In this document: piece after piece, positions 25,880-33,846 of the stretch | Layout of the letters: each line of letters opens with the position of its first letter | Numbering within the stretch: the first letter of the stretch is position 1 | Source: Actinomycetes bacterium | GTDB taxonomy: Bacteria > Actinomycetota > Acidimicrobiia > Acidimicrobiales > Palsa-688 | DNA: 64,000 nt | NCBI GenBank assembly: GCA_021811865.1 | Contig: JAKAQB010000001.1 | Location: 74,162 to 138,161 of the forward strand | Reading direction: 5' to 3' | The notes under the pieces: generated by a model | What the model was told of the DNA's origin: nothing | Seen by the model: only the letters and a program-made list of their open reading frames with translations | Database searches by the model: none | Position numbers and translations under genes: made by a program

Positions 25880-26866
25880 GTGATCCTGTCCGGGCCGGCG
25901 ATCGACGTCGACGGCCTCCGCAAGACCTACGGCGAGATCGAGGCCGTCAAGGGTGTCGCCTTCCAAGTCCAGGCCGGGGAGACGTTCGGCTTCCTCGGAC
26001 CGAACGGCGCCGGAAAGTCGACGACCATATCGATGCTCTGCACCCTGGTGCGCCCCACCGCCGGCCATGCTCTCGTCGCCGGCCACGACGTCGTGGCCGA
26101 GCGTGCGGCCGTCCGGCGCAACATCGGTCTCGTCTTCCAGGACGTGACTCTCGACACCTACCTCACGGCCGAGGAGAACCTCCGGTTCCACGCCGAGCTT
26201 TACGGGATCGCCCGGGCCGAGGTGGCGCCCCGCCTGCAGCAGGTCCTCGAGATGGTCGGGCTCTGGGAGCGGCGGGCATCGCTCGTCCGGACGTTCTCGG
26301 GTGGCATGAAGCGCCGGCTGGAGATCGCCCGGGGCCTGCTGCACTCCCCGCGGGTGCTGTTCCTCGACGAGCCGACCGTCGGCCTCGACCCACAGACCCG
26401 AGCCTCCATCTGGGGGTACATCGAGGAGCTCAAACGCCGCGAGGCCATCACCATCTTCTTGACCACCCACTACATGGACGAAGCCGAGTACTGCGACCGG
26501 ATCGCCATCATGAACGCCGGGGAGATCGTCGTCCTCGACACGCCGGAGGCGCTCAAGGCTGCCGTTGGCCAGGACCGGGTCGTGCTCTCGACAGCCGACG
26601 ACCCAGCCGCCATCGCCGCGCTCCGTGACCGCTTCGGGATCGAGGCTGCCGTTCGCGAAGGATGCGTGATGTTCTCCGTCCCCGCCGGCGAATCGTTCGT
26701 GCCCCGCCTGTTCGCGGGACTCGGGGTCGCGATCCGCAGCATCAGCGTCGCCCGCCCCACCCTAGACGACGTGTTCATGGCCCACACCGGCTCCACCATC
26801 AGGGACGCCGAGGCGTCGTCCTCCGAGCGGCTCCGCAGCTTTCCGATGGTGCGCATGGGACGCTGA
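25880..26866 (+). CDS. ABC transporter ATP-binding protein (DrrA-like, ABC-2 export type)
   Basis: The 328-residue ATPase has Walker A GPNGAGKST, Q-loop VFQDVTLD, signature FSGGMKRRLEIARG, Walker B VLFLDEPTVGLD and H-loop TTHYMDEAEYCD. A C-terminal domain ending in SVARPTLDDVFMAHTG is typical of DrrA/daunorubicin-type exporters. It powers an ABC-2 permease, most likely the product at 28412-29284, which is now 1.5 kb away. The exported compound is unknown. I placed the start at GTG 25880, where TAGCAT (25867-25872) lies seven bases upstream and the family N-terminus begins. Confidence 0.9.
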   Translation: MILSGPAIDVDGLRKTYGEIEAVKGVAFQVQAGETFGFLGPNGAGKSTTISMLCTLVRPTAGHALVAGHDVVAERAAVRRNIGLVFQDVTLDTYLTAEENLRFHAELYGIARAEVAPRLQQVLEMVGLWERRASLVRTFSGGMKRRLEIARGLLHSPRVLFLDEPTVGLDPQTRASIWGYIEELKRREAITIFLTTHYMDEAEYCDRIAIMNAGEIVVLDTPEALKAAVGQDRVVLSTADDPAAIAALRDRFGIEAAVREGCVMFSVPAGESFVPRLFAGLGVAIRSISVARPTLDDVFMAHTGSTIRDAEASSSERLRSFPMVRMGR

Positions 26867-26886
26867 GCCTGCCGGGGTGCCGCCCT

Positions 26887-26934
26887 GCCGGGGTGCTCGT
26901 CGCGGGCACGTCGCCGGGGTGCTCGTCGCGGGCA
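26887..26934 (+). repeat. 22-bp direct repeat, period 26
   Basis: GCCGGGGTGCTCGTCGCGGG followed by CA occurs at 26887-26908 and again at 26913-26934, in the gap after the ABC ATPase gene. A partial copy (GCCGGGGTGCCGCCC) precedes them. No coding role is seen. Confidence 0.8.
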
Positions 26935-26955
26935 GGTGGCCGGGTGGGCTGGGGT

Positions 26956-26982
26956 TTGTCCGGCTCCTCCTGCCGGTACGAT
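26956..26982 (+). promoter_or_regulatory. Candidate promoter for the DUF2510 protein
   Basis: TTGTCC (26956-26961) and TACGAT (26977-26982) are separated by 15 bp, resembling a housekeeping promoter. A GGAGG lies at 26999-27003 before the ATG at 27017. Unlike most genes here, this one would have a leader of about 28 nt. Confidence 0.5.
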
Positions 26983-27016
26983 GGTGGTCTAGCTCCCTGG
27001 AGGTCCCTTCCCCCCA

Positions 27017-27457
27017 ATGACCACCACGATCGTCATCGCCTGGCTGCTCTGTGGCCTCGGCGGCTGGGCAATCGGTCGTACCAAGGGTCGGGCCGGGCTC
27101 GGGGCGGTGCTCGGCGTCCTGCTCGGCCTGATCGGTATCGCCATCGTCGCCTTCCTGCCCTCCCGCCGCTCGTACGCGCCGGGCTCGTCGCCGTGGGGTC
27201 ACGCCGGCTACGGGGCCACGGCCGTGCCCGCCGCCCCCCCGCCGGTGCCTCCTCCGTCCGTGCCCGCGCAGTGGGCGCCGGACCCGTCGGGCCGCCACGA
27301 GCACCGCTGGTGGGACGGCAAGGGGTGGAGCGACTTCGTCTCGAACGGCGGCGTCGAGTCAATCGACGCCACGGCCGGCACTCCGGGTCCGGCCGGCACT
27401 CCGGGTCCGGTTGGCCCGAGTCCGGTTGGCCCGAGTCCGGTTGGCCCGACCGCCTGA
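27017..27457 (+). CDS. Small membrane protein with DUF2510 domain and Pro/Gly repeat tail
   Basis: The 146-residue protein has one or two N-terminal hydrophobic helices (IVIAWLLCGLGGWAIG and AVLGVLLGLIGIAIVAFL). A proline-rich linker follows, then a DUF2510 module (about 90-120, AQWAPDPSGRHEHRWWDGKG, WSDFVSNGG). The C-terminal tail consists of AGTPGP and VGPSP repeats encoded by tandem DNA repeats (27376-27450). DUF2510 is a short membrane-associated module common in actinomycetes and its function is unknown. The last 99 bp overlap the 3' end of the convergent ATL gene, so the repeats are read on both strands. Confidence 0.75.
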   Translation: MTTTIVIAWLLCGLGGWAIGRTKGRAGLGAVLGVLLGLIGIAIVAFLPSRRSYAPGSSPWGHAGYGATAVPAAPPPVPPPSVPAQWAPDPSGRHEHRWWDGKGWSDFVSNGGVESIDATAGTPGPAGTPGPVGPSPVGPSPVGPTA

Positions 27458-27805
27458 GTCGCGCTCGCCGTTCCCGGTGGGGAGCCTTGCGGTGGCGGCC
27501 GCCGTTTCCACCCCCGCCCTCGTAGGTGGGCCAGCGATGACCTGCCCGTTGCGCACGTCCACACCTTCCGCCCGCAGCCGGCGCGCCTGCTCCACCTGGT
27601 GGCCCGGGGCAAGCCGGCCGTCGCCGTAGACGACCCGCCACCAGGGCAGGCCGTCCTCGGCCCCGCTACCGGCGAGCACGGCACCGACTCCCCGGGCGGC
27701 TCTGGCGTAGCCAGCCTGGGCGGCGACGTCGCCGTAGCTCAGCACTTCTCCCGGCTTGGTGGAGCGGATGATCTCCACCACCCGAGCGCGAAAGGAGTCA
27801 GGCAC
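27359..27805 (-). CDS. Alkyltransferase-like protein (ATL, MGMT-fold DNA-damage binder)
   Basis: The 148-residue protein has the MGMT DNA-binding fold (VVEIIRSTKPGEVLSYGDVA, ARGVGAVLAGSG). The alkyl-acceptor motif PCHR is replaced by PWWR (LPWWRVVYGDGRL), the mark of ATL proteins. ATLs bind O6-alkylguanine and recruit nucleotide excision repair rather than removing the alkyl group. The core ends near residue 105. The remaining tail contains ANRTR repeats and is encoded by the repeats that also code for the tail of the DUF2510 protein. GTG 27805 follows TACCGT (27813-27818) by seven bases. Confidence 0.85.
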   Translation of the reverse strand: MPDSFRARVVEIIRSTKPGEVLSYGDVAAQAGYARAARGVGAVLAGSGAEDGLPWWRVVYGDGRLAPGHQVEQARRLRAEGVDVRNGQVIAGPPTRAGVETAAATARLPTGNGERDSGGRANRTRANRTRANRTRSAGRTRSAGRGVD

Positions 27806-27873
27806 GGCACCGACGGTAGCCACGGCCGGTCGTGGGTACGCCGGAGGCATGGTGCTCCCCCGGGTTGTTCCCG

Positions 27874-28389
27874 AACCGTGCTCGTGACCGGCGCCGACTC
27901 CGGCTTCGGGCTGGCAACCGTGCTGCGGCTGGTGCGGCTGGCCGAGCTCGGGACGTCGCGATCGACGGCGGCCGCCGCCGGCTCGAGGTCATGGCGCTCG
28001 CCGTCATGGACCTGATACAGCGCGTCGTGCCCGCCATGGTGGGCAGCGGGGGCGGGCGCATCGTCAACGCCACCAGCGCAGCCCTTCACACCTCCACCCC
28101 GCTCGCGGGGTGGTACGTGGCGAGGAAGGCGCCGCCGCCGAGGAGCTGGCCGGGCGCCGCCCGGCCGGGCCCCCACACCGGGGTGATGAAGCGCCTGTGT
28201 GGCGCTACTACGCACTTGGTGAGCCCACCGGAGCGCTTTGCTGCCGCTGTCGTGGGGGTCCTCAGCTCGGACCGGCCGCCGGCACGCCGCCGGGTGGGTC
28301 CCGACGCCGCCGGCATGCGCATCGTCGGTGACCTCGTCCCCGACCGCGTGTGGGACCCGCTCGTCCAGCGCCTGGCCCGAAGCCTCTGA
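27874..28389 (+). pseudogene. Short-chain dehydrogenase/reductase, degraded
   Basis: Fragments of an SDR survive in different frames. The N-terminal cofactor loop TVLVTGADSGFGLATVL is at about 27874-27925. The central RIVNATSAALHTSTPLAGWYVARKA, with the catalytic Ser and the Tyr-x3-Lys, is at about 28055-28130. The C-terminus PPERFAAAVVGVLSSDRP to VWDPLVQRLARSL ends at 28389. The intervening alpha/beta segments are missing (total about 170 codons against the usual 250-290) and the frame changes near 27950. This is a dead gene lying between the two halves of the ABC exporter. Confidence 0.75.
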
Positions 28390-28411
28390 CCTCCGGCGCG
28401 ACACTGGCGGC

Positions 28412-29284
28412 GTGGCCACCGACCTCGAGCAGGCGCCGCTGCCAACCGTGTCCGTGCGGGTTGCCGGCGGCACCCACGCGGATGACCTTCGCGCTGTCCG
28501 AATCGTCTGGAAGCGCGAGCTGATCAGGTTCTTCCGCAACAAGGTGCGGATCGCGACCTCGCTCGTCCAGCCGGTCCTGTTCCTCTTCGTGCTGGGAACC
28601 GGGTTGTCGCCGGTCATCTCGACCGGGCACCATGTGGACTTCCGCACCTTCATGTTCCCGGGAGTGATGGCCATGGCGGTGCTGTTCACCGCCATCTTCA
28701 GCGCCATCTCCATCGTCTGGGACCGGGAGTTCGGGTTTCTCCGCGAGATGCTCGTCGCCCCGGTGAGCCGCGCCTCCCTGGTGGTCGGCAAGTGCCTCGG
28801 GGGGGCGACGGTCGCCACCTTCCAGGGCGTCGTCATCGTCGTGCTGGCCGGGGCGGTGGGCGTCCCCTACGACCCGGTGATGATCCTCACCTTGATCGGC
28901 GAGCTGCTGCTCCTGGCGTTCACCCTGACCGCGTTCGGCGTCATGGCGGCGGCCAGGATGCAGCAGATCGAGTCGTTCCAGATGGTTATGCAGTTCCTGG
29001 TGCTTCCGATGTTCTTCCTGTCGGGCGCGGTGTTCCCGCTGTCGCACCTGCCTGTCTGGCTGCGCGTGCTCACCCTGGTCGATCCCGTGAGCTATGCCGT
29101 CGATCCCATGCGCCGGACGGTGTTCGCCCATCTCCGGCTGCCAGCAGGCGTCACCCACACCCTCGAGCCTGGGATCACTTGGTTCGGATGGCACCTGCCG
29201 GTGCTCCTCGAGCTCGGCATCGTGCTGGCGCTCGGGGTGGTCATGCTCGTGGTGGCCGTCGGGCAGTTCAGCCGCCCGGAATGA
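28412..29284 (+). CDS. ABC-2 type transporter permease
   Basis: The 290-residue integral membrane protein has about six hydrophobic segments and the ABC-2 pattern: RIVWKRELIRFFRNKVRIATSLVQP-type N-terminal amphipathic start, MFPGVMAMAVLF, WDREFGFLREMLVAPVSR, then GKCLGGATVATFQG, and PMFFLSGAVFPL near the end. It resembles DrrB/daunorubicin-type exporters and is the natural partner of the ATPase at 25880-26866. GTG 28412 is inferred from the family start. No -10 of the local type is obvious. It begins 22 bp after the dead SDR gene. Confidence 0.88.
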   Translation: MATDLEQAPLPTVSVRVAGGTHADDLRAVRIVWKRELIRFFRNKVRIATSLVQPVLFLFVLGTGLSPVISTGHHVDFRTFMFPGVMAMAVLFTAIFSAISIVWDREFGFLREMLVAPVSRASLVVGKCLGGATVATFQGVVIVVLAGAVGVPYDPVMILTLIGELLLLAFTLTAFGVMAAARMQQIESFQMVMQFLVLPMFFLSGAVFPLSHLPVWLRVLTLVDPVSYAVDPMRRTVFAHLRLPAGVTHTLEPGITWFGWHLPVLLELGIVLALGVVMLVVAVGQFSRPE

Positions 29285-29743
29285 CCGGCGGGACAGGGTT
29301 CATGGACGCAGGGACGAACGCGTCGAGGCCCGCTCCGGCGAAGTGCTCTCCGTGGCCCAGCGATGCACGCCCGCGCCCGCCGGCGTGGGGCCGGGACGGT
29401 TCCTCGGCCGGTTTGCCGTTGAACCGCGCGCGACCGGGCGAACTGCGCGCATGCACGGCGTCATCCCGTCGCCGGTGCGCGCGGTCCGTCGTCGTGCGCG
29501 CGGTTCCGACCTGAAGGGCGCCTCTCATCCCAGCAGTCGGCCCACGAACCAGATGAATCGGAAGGGTGGAAGGGGCTCGGCCGCCCGGTGGTGACAGAGC
29601 CGGCTGGCGCGGCCGGCCGGAGGGGGCGAGCCGAGCCTGCCAGGTGGCCCGGAACTGCGAAGGCATGTCGAAGAGAACGCCGCGGCGACGGCGCCACACG
29701 CCAGGCATCGGGCGGAGGGGTGTTCGCTGCAATACTCCGGCCC
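29285..29743 (+). other. 459-bp stretch without a recognisable gene
   Basis: No reading frame here has a recognisable product on either strand. It contains one copy of a GCGCGC-rich dispersed element (29420-29511). The purine-rich 3' part has no clear -10 hexamer of the local TANNNT type at the expected distance from GTG 29744 (nearest is AATACTCC at 29731-29738). Confidence 0.6.
29420..29511 (+). repeat. GCGCGC-rich intergenic element, copy A
   Basis: About 92 bp that align, at roughly 70 percent by eye, with 59255-59345. The shared core is TGCGCGCGGTCCG, a few variable bases, then TGCGCGCGGTT, preceded in both by CTGCGCGCA and a CGTCAT block. Both copies lie in gene-free spacers in the same orientation. 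The element contains several GCGCGC palindromes. Confidence 0.55.
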
Positions 29744-31888
29744 GTGCCGAGGGATCCACGCTATGACATCCTGTTCGAACCCGTCCGCATCGGCCCCGTC
29801 CTGGCCAGGAACCGCTTCTTGCAGGTGCCGCACTGCAACGGCATGGGTTACCGCGACCCGACGGCGCAGGCTGCCATGCGCAGGGTCAAGGCTGAGGGTG
29901 GTTGGGCGGTGGTCTGCACCGAGCAGGTCGAGATCCACCCCACCTCCGACGTAACGCCATTCATCGAGCTGCGCCTCTGGGATGACGGCGACATCCCGGC
30001 CCTCGCCCGGATCGCCGACGCCATCCACGACGGTGGTGCCCTGGCCGGCATCGAGCTCGCCCACAACGGCCCCAACGCTCCCAACCTGACCAGCCGTGAG
30101 CCGCCGTTGGGGCCGAGCGCCTTGCCGGTGCGAACCTGGGCCAACGACCCGGTCCAGGCACGGGCCATGACCAAGGACGACATCGCCGCCCTCCGCCGGT
30201 GGCATCGCGCCGCCGCCCGCCGTGCCCTCGCTGCCGGCTACGACCTCGTCTACGTCTACGCCGGTCACGGCCTGTCCGTCGCCCAGCACTTCCTGTCGCC
30301 GGCGACCAACACCCGCACCGACGCCTACGGCGGCTCGCTCGAGAACCGGATGCGGCTGCTGCGCGAGCTGCTCACCGACACCAGAGAGGAGTGCGATGGC
30401 CGGGCGGCGGTCGCATGCCGGCTCACCGTCGACGAGTTGGTCGGCGCCGGCGGGCTACGGCGCGAGGAGGTCGAGCAGGTCCTCGTCGCCCTCGATCCTC
30501 TGCCGGACCTCTGGGACCTGGTGCTCGGGACCTGGGAGCTGGACTCCTGCACATCCCGCTTCGGGCCGGAGGCGGGCGAGGAGCCCTTTGTTGCCGGCTT
30601 GCGGCGGCTGGTCACCAAGCCGGTCGTCGGCGTCGGGCGTTTCACGTCGCCCGACACGATGGTGCGCCAGATCCGCGAGGGCGTGCTCGATCTCATCGGT
30701 GCGGCGCGGCCGTCGATCGCCGACCCGTGGCTGCCGAGGAAGATCGAGGAGGGCCGGGTCGACGACATCCGGGAGTGCATCGGCTGCAACATCTGCGTCT
30801 CGGGTGACATGACGATGTCGACGGTGCGCTGCACGCAGAACCCGTCGATGGGGGAGGAGTGGCGGCGCGGGTGGCACCCCGAACGCATCCGCCCCCGCGC
30901 CTGCCCCGACCCCATCCTCGTGGTCGGCGCCGGTCCAGCCGGCCTGGAAGCGGCCCGGGCGCTCGGCCAGCGGGGCTACCCGGTCGTGGTCGTCGAGGCG
31001 AGCCGGACCCTCGGAGGTCGGGTCGCCAAGGAGTCCGGCCTCCCGGGCCTGGCGGCGTGGCGGCGTGTCGTGGACTGGCGGACCGGCCAGCTCGACAAGC
31101 TCGAGGCGGTGGAGGTCTACCGGGAGAGCCCGACGACCGCCGAGGAGGCGCTCGGCTACGGGTTCGCGCGGATCGTGGTCGCGACCGGCGCCCGCTGGCG
31201 GGCGGACGGCGTCGGCCGCTGGCACACGGCACCGATCCCCATCGACCCCGACGCCGCCGTGCTCACCCCCGACGACCTGTGGTCGGCTGCCCCGGCGTTG
31301 CCGCCCGGTGCCCGGGTGCTCCTCTACGACGACGACCACTACTACCTCGGGGGTGTCCTCGCCGAGTCGCTGGTCGCCGGAGGCTACGACGTCCGCCTGG
31401 TCACGCCGGCGTCGGTGGTGTCCTCCTGGACCGCCAACACCCTCGAGCTCGAGCGCGTCAACCGCCGCGTGCGGGAACTGGGTGTGACCGTCGACACCGA
31501 CCGGGCGCTCGCCGCGGTGGGACCGGGCGAGGCGACCACCATCTGCACCTGGACGGGGCGGTCGGCCACCGTCGCCGCCGACATCGTGGTGCTGGTGACC
31601 GCCCGCCTGCCGGTGGACGACCTGCACACCGAGCTCCTCCGCCGGCGCGCGGATTGGGACCGCGCCGACCTGCGCTCGGTGACCTGTGTCGGCGACGCCC
31701 TGGCGCCGGGGACGATCGCTGCGGCCGTGTGGTCGGGGCGGCGCTACGCCGAGGATCTCGACGGGCCAGCCGGCGGGCTCGGTGACGGACCGGACGGCGG
31801 GCAGGCAGCCGACCCGGCCGCCTACCGGCGGGAGTACACGGCGCTGGCGCCCTGGCCGCCCGAACCCAGTGGGGTGACCGACGAGTGA
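29744..31888 (+). CDS. Old-yellow-enzyme-type flavoprotein with 4Fe-4S and FAD/NAD domains (dienoyl-CoA reductase/TMADH-like)
   Basis: The 714-residue protein starts with an FMN-binding TIM barrel (LFEPVRIGPVLARNRF, HNGPNAPNL, the AGYDLVYVYAGHGLSVAQHF segment, TDAYGGSLENRMR). The Cys cluster is CIGCNICVSGDMTMSTVRCTQNP, a C-x2-C-x3-type set for a [4Fe-4S] centre, near residue 345. A Rossmann FAD domain (ILVVGAGPAGLEAARAL) and a second nucleotide-binding part follow. This matches trimethylamine dehydrogenase / 2,4-dienoyl-CoA reductase relatives. The substrate is unknown; nearby genes do not form a methylamine or fatty-acid operon. GTG 29744 starts the conserved region (RDPRYDILFEP). Confidence 0.87.
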   Translation: MPRDPRYDILFEPVRIGPVLARNRFLQVPHCNGMGYRDPTAQAAMRRVKAEGGWAVVCTEQVEIHPTSDVTPFIELRLWDDGDIPALARIADAIHDGGALAGIELAHNGPNAPNLTSREPPLGPSALPVRTWANDPVQARAMTKDDIAALRRWHRAAARRALAAGYDLVYVYAGHGLSVAQHFLSPATNTRTDAYGGSLENRMRLLRELLTDTREECDGRAAVACRLTVDELVGAGGLRREEVEQVLVALDPLPDLWDLVLGTWELDSCTSRFGPEAGEEPFVAGLRRLVTKPVVGVGRFTSPDTMVRQIREGVLDLIGAARPSIADPWLPRKIEEGRVDDIRECIGCNICVSGDMTMSTVRCTQNPSMGEEWRRGWHPERIRPRACPDPILVVGAGPAGLEAARALGQRGYPVVVVEASRTLGGRVAKESGLPGLAAWRRVVDWRTGQLDKLEAVEVYRESPTTAEEALGYGFARIVVATGARWRADGVGRWHTAPIPIDPDAAVLTPDDLWSAAPALPPGARVLLYDDDHYYLGGVLAESLVAGGYDVRLVTPASVVSSWTANTLELERVNRRVRELGVTVDTDRALAAVGPGEATTICTWTGRSATVAADIVVLVTARLPVDDLHTELLRRRADWDRADLRSVTCVGDALAPGTIAAAVWSGRRYAEDLDGPAGGLGDGPDGGQAADPAAYRREYTALAPWPPEPSGVTDE

Positions 31889-32004
31889 CGCACGCCGTAC
31901 CTGCCGCCGAACCCCCGTCCACCCTGGCCGGCGCTGCACGTCTCGCAGTCGGCCGTCTCGACGGCCACTGCCAGCCGGGAGCGTCAACTGGTCGTGCAAC
32001 TGCT

Positions 32005-32046
32005 GGTGCGGATAACTGTTGGTGCGGATAACTGTTGGTGCGGATA
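32005..32046 (+). repeat. 16-bp tandem repeat, 2.6 copies
   Basis: The unit GGTGCGGATAACTGTT is perfect at 32005-32020 and 32021-32036, with a further ten bases at 32037-32046. It lies in the 164-bp spacer between the flavoprotein gene and the frameshifted small gene. Confidence 0.9.
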
Positions 32047-32052
32047 CACGAC

Positions 32053-32309
32053 ATGGCCCACGAGGCCCGCTTCGCCCCGCTCCTCACCTACGAGGACAAC
32101 GGCGAGCCCAACGCCGTCACCCAGAAGCCCCCGCTCTCGGCCGAGGACTGGAACGCCAAGCGGGTGGCCGTCGACACCGTCCTCGACGAGGTGAAGGGCG
32201 TCGCCACCCGCGTGGGTGACGAGACCGTCGGCGAGATGTGGTCGTCTTCGACGGCGTGGAGATTTCTCTGGGCCGGCGGTACGGGGCGGTTCTGCTGGAG
32301 TCAGCATGA
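32053..32309 (+). pseudogene. Small conserved-looking gene, frameshifted (function unknown)
   Basis: An open frame from ATG 32053 (MAHEARFAPLLTYEDNGEPN and on to RVGDETVG) changes character near 32225-32240. A second frame then gives VVVFDGVEISLGRRYGAVLL followed by ESA and TGA at 32307-32309. Read together they make a plausible 85-residue protein, so I infer one frameshift. I do not recognise the family. The last dozen codons belong to the duplicated segment also found after fae (35510-35550), suggesting that the repeat carries or captured this 3' end. Confidence 0.45.
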
Positions 32310-32409
32310 ACTGGTACAAACCGGTCTGGATCAGAGGGTATCTACCGGGCGGCGGGAACTGTGAGTGAAAAGTACACAGGGTGTGTCGTTTTCACTCACA
32401 GTTCGCCGC
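32270..32409 (+). repeat. Hairpin-bearing dispersed repeat, copy 1
   Basis: About 140 bp closely related to 35510-35660, same orientation. It contains GAGTCAGCAT, GGTATCTACCGG and an identical core starting AACTGTGAGTGAAAAG. In this copy a perfect 16-bp inverted repeat (32356-32371 with 32389-32404, arms around TGTGAGTGAAAA / TTTTCACTCACA) flanks a 17-nt loop that has its own ACAC/GTGT pairing. It abuts the broken start of the dead DUF1028 gene. No transposase is seen. Confidence 0.85.
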
Positions 32410-32414
32410 CGCCG

Positions 32415-33038
32415 GTTACCTTCTCGCTGACGGGGCGGTGTGTCCGGACGGGTCGCTTGGGTGTCGCCATCTCCACCTCGAACGTCGCCGTGGCGTCGCG
32501 CTGCGCGTACGTGCACGCCGGCTGCGGGCGGCTTGCTCCCAGAAGGTCACCGACCCCCGCCTCGGCCCGGCGCTGCCCAATGCCCTGGCCACTGGTGCCG
32601 ACGGCCCTGCAGCAGTGGCTTCGGTCGGCGCCAGCTCGCCGCCATCGGCCAGGCCGGACCGCGGGCGCGTACAGCGGAGCACGGACGTTCGGGGCCCACA
32701 CGGCGTCGCTTTCGGCGAAGATGTCGTCGTGGCCGGGAACCTGCTGGCGTTGCCCGAGGTAGTCGACGCGGGGCGGGACGCCTTCGGCGACGACCCTTCG
32801 GCGCCGCCTTGGAAGCCGGCGGCGAAGAGGGTCGGTGCGCTCCGCCGGCCTGGCCGTCGCTGACCGTGTCCCCTGGCCGGTCGTCGACTTCCGCGTGGAC
32901 TGGTCCGGCGGCGATCCAATCGCCGAGCTGTCCGCCCTCTACGAGCGCTGGTCCCCACGGGAGGATGCCTACGTGCTGAGCGCCCTCGACGCCGGCCGGG
33001 CAGCCGGGCTACGGCGTGCCGGCGACGACCGCCTGTAG
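32415..33038 (+). pseudogene. DUF1028 (Ntn-hydrolase-like) family gene, frameshifted
   Basis: DUF1028 homology is spread over three frames. The N-terminus VTFSLTGRC, RTGRLGVAISTSNVAVASRC starts at 32415, where GTT stands in place of a start codon. QKVTDPRLGPALPNALATG, then GEDVVVAGNLLALPEVVDAG lies in a second frame (about 32530-32800). DRVPWPVVDFRVDWSGGDPI and YERWSPREDAYVLSALD lie in a third (about 32855-33000). DUF1028 proteins are about 220 residues, so the whole gene is represented but cannot be translated. The hairpin repeat ends six bases before it, and its arrival may have removed the start and promoter. Confidence 0.75.
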
Positions 33039-33250
33039 TGGAGCGCCCGTGTCCGCCCCGCCGAGCTGGATGAGGGTCGCCGGCCAGCGTCTCGACCTGC
33101 TCGCCCAGTCCGCCCGGCTCGGCTTCGTCCCGACCGGCGAGACCACCGCCCTGGCCGTACGGAGACGACCGCTTCGGGCGGCCCCGCCCCGACGACCTGG
33201 CGTTCGTCGTACTCGCCCGACCGCTCTGCCCGCCGGGGCATGATGAGGGC

Positions 33251-33820
33251 GTGAACGACACGCCGGTGCCCACGGTCCACGACCTCAGGGTCACGCTGCT
33301 CGACGTCAGCCCCCCGGTCTGGCGCCGCCTGAGGGTGCCGAGCACCGTGACCCTATCGGCGTTGCACGGAATCCTGCAGGTGGCCTTCGGATGGCAGGAC
33401 TGCCATTTGCACGAGTGGCGCGCCGGCGAGCGGACGTTCGGGCCGCCGGAGGAGGAGAGCTGGGGGGACCAGCTCGAGGACGAGTCCGCCGCCGTCCTCG
33501 GCGAGGTGGCCGGCGCTGACTGCGTGCTCCACTACGACTACGACTTTGGCGACGGGTGGGAGCACATCGTCGAGGTCCTCGCCGTCGCCCCCTACGACGC
33601 TTCGCAGCCGCCCCTCGCCATGCTCGACGGGGCCCGGGCGGCGCCGCCCGAGGACAGCGGCGGGCCGATCGGTTACGAGCACCTACTCGATGTCCTCGCC
33701 GACGAGGACGACCCGGAGCACGACGACATGCTCGAGTGGGTGGGCGACGCCTTCGACCCTGAGGAGCTCGACCGGGCCGGAGTAAACCGGCGGCTCGAAA
33801 GCCTCTGGCGCCCGCACTAG
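33251..33820 (+). CDS. pRiA4b ORF-3 family protein
   Basis: The 189-residue protein shows the pRiA4b ORF-3-like domain: LRVTLLDVSPPVWRRLRVPS, TLSALHGILQVAFGWQDCHL, HEWRAGERTFG, the HYDYDFGDGWEHIVEV core, and GGPIGYEHLLDVLAD near the end. The family was named from an Agrobacterium plasmid and is often found near mobile or accessory DNA; its biochemical role is unknown. The start is GTG 33251. The 212 bp upstream hold frames ending in LARPLCPPG-like text that I do not recognise. Confidence 0.88.
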   Translation: MNDTPVPTVHDLRVTLLDVSPPVWRRLRVPSTVTLSALHGILQVAFGWQDCHLHEWRAGERTFGPPEEESWGDQLEDESAAVLGEVAGADCVLHYDYDFGDGWEHIVEVLAVAPYDASQPPLAMLDGARAAPPEDSGGPIGYEHLLDVLADEDDPEHDDMLEWVGDAFDPEELDRAGVNRRLESLWRPH

Positions 33821-33846
33821 CCTGACGCCGGCCGAGGGGGGACGGG

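Noticed and set aside
32361..32762. 133-codon frame starting inside the hairpin (MSEKYTG)
   Set aside because: It begins in the repeat and matches DUF1028 only for its first part, then drifts out of frame. Treated as a pseudogene.
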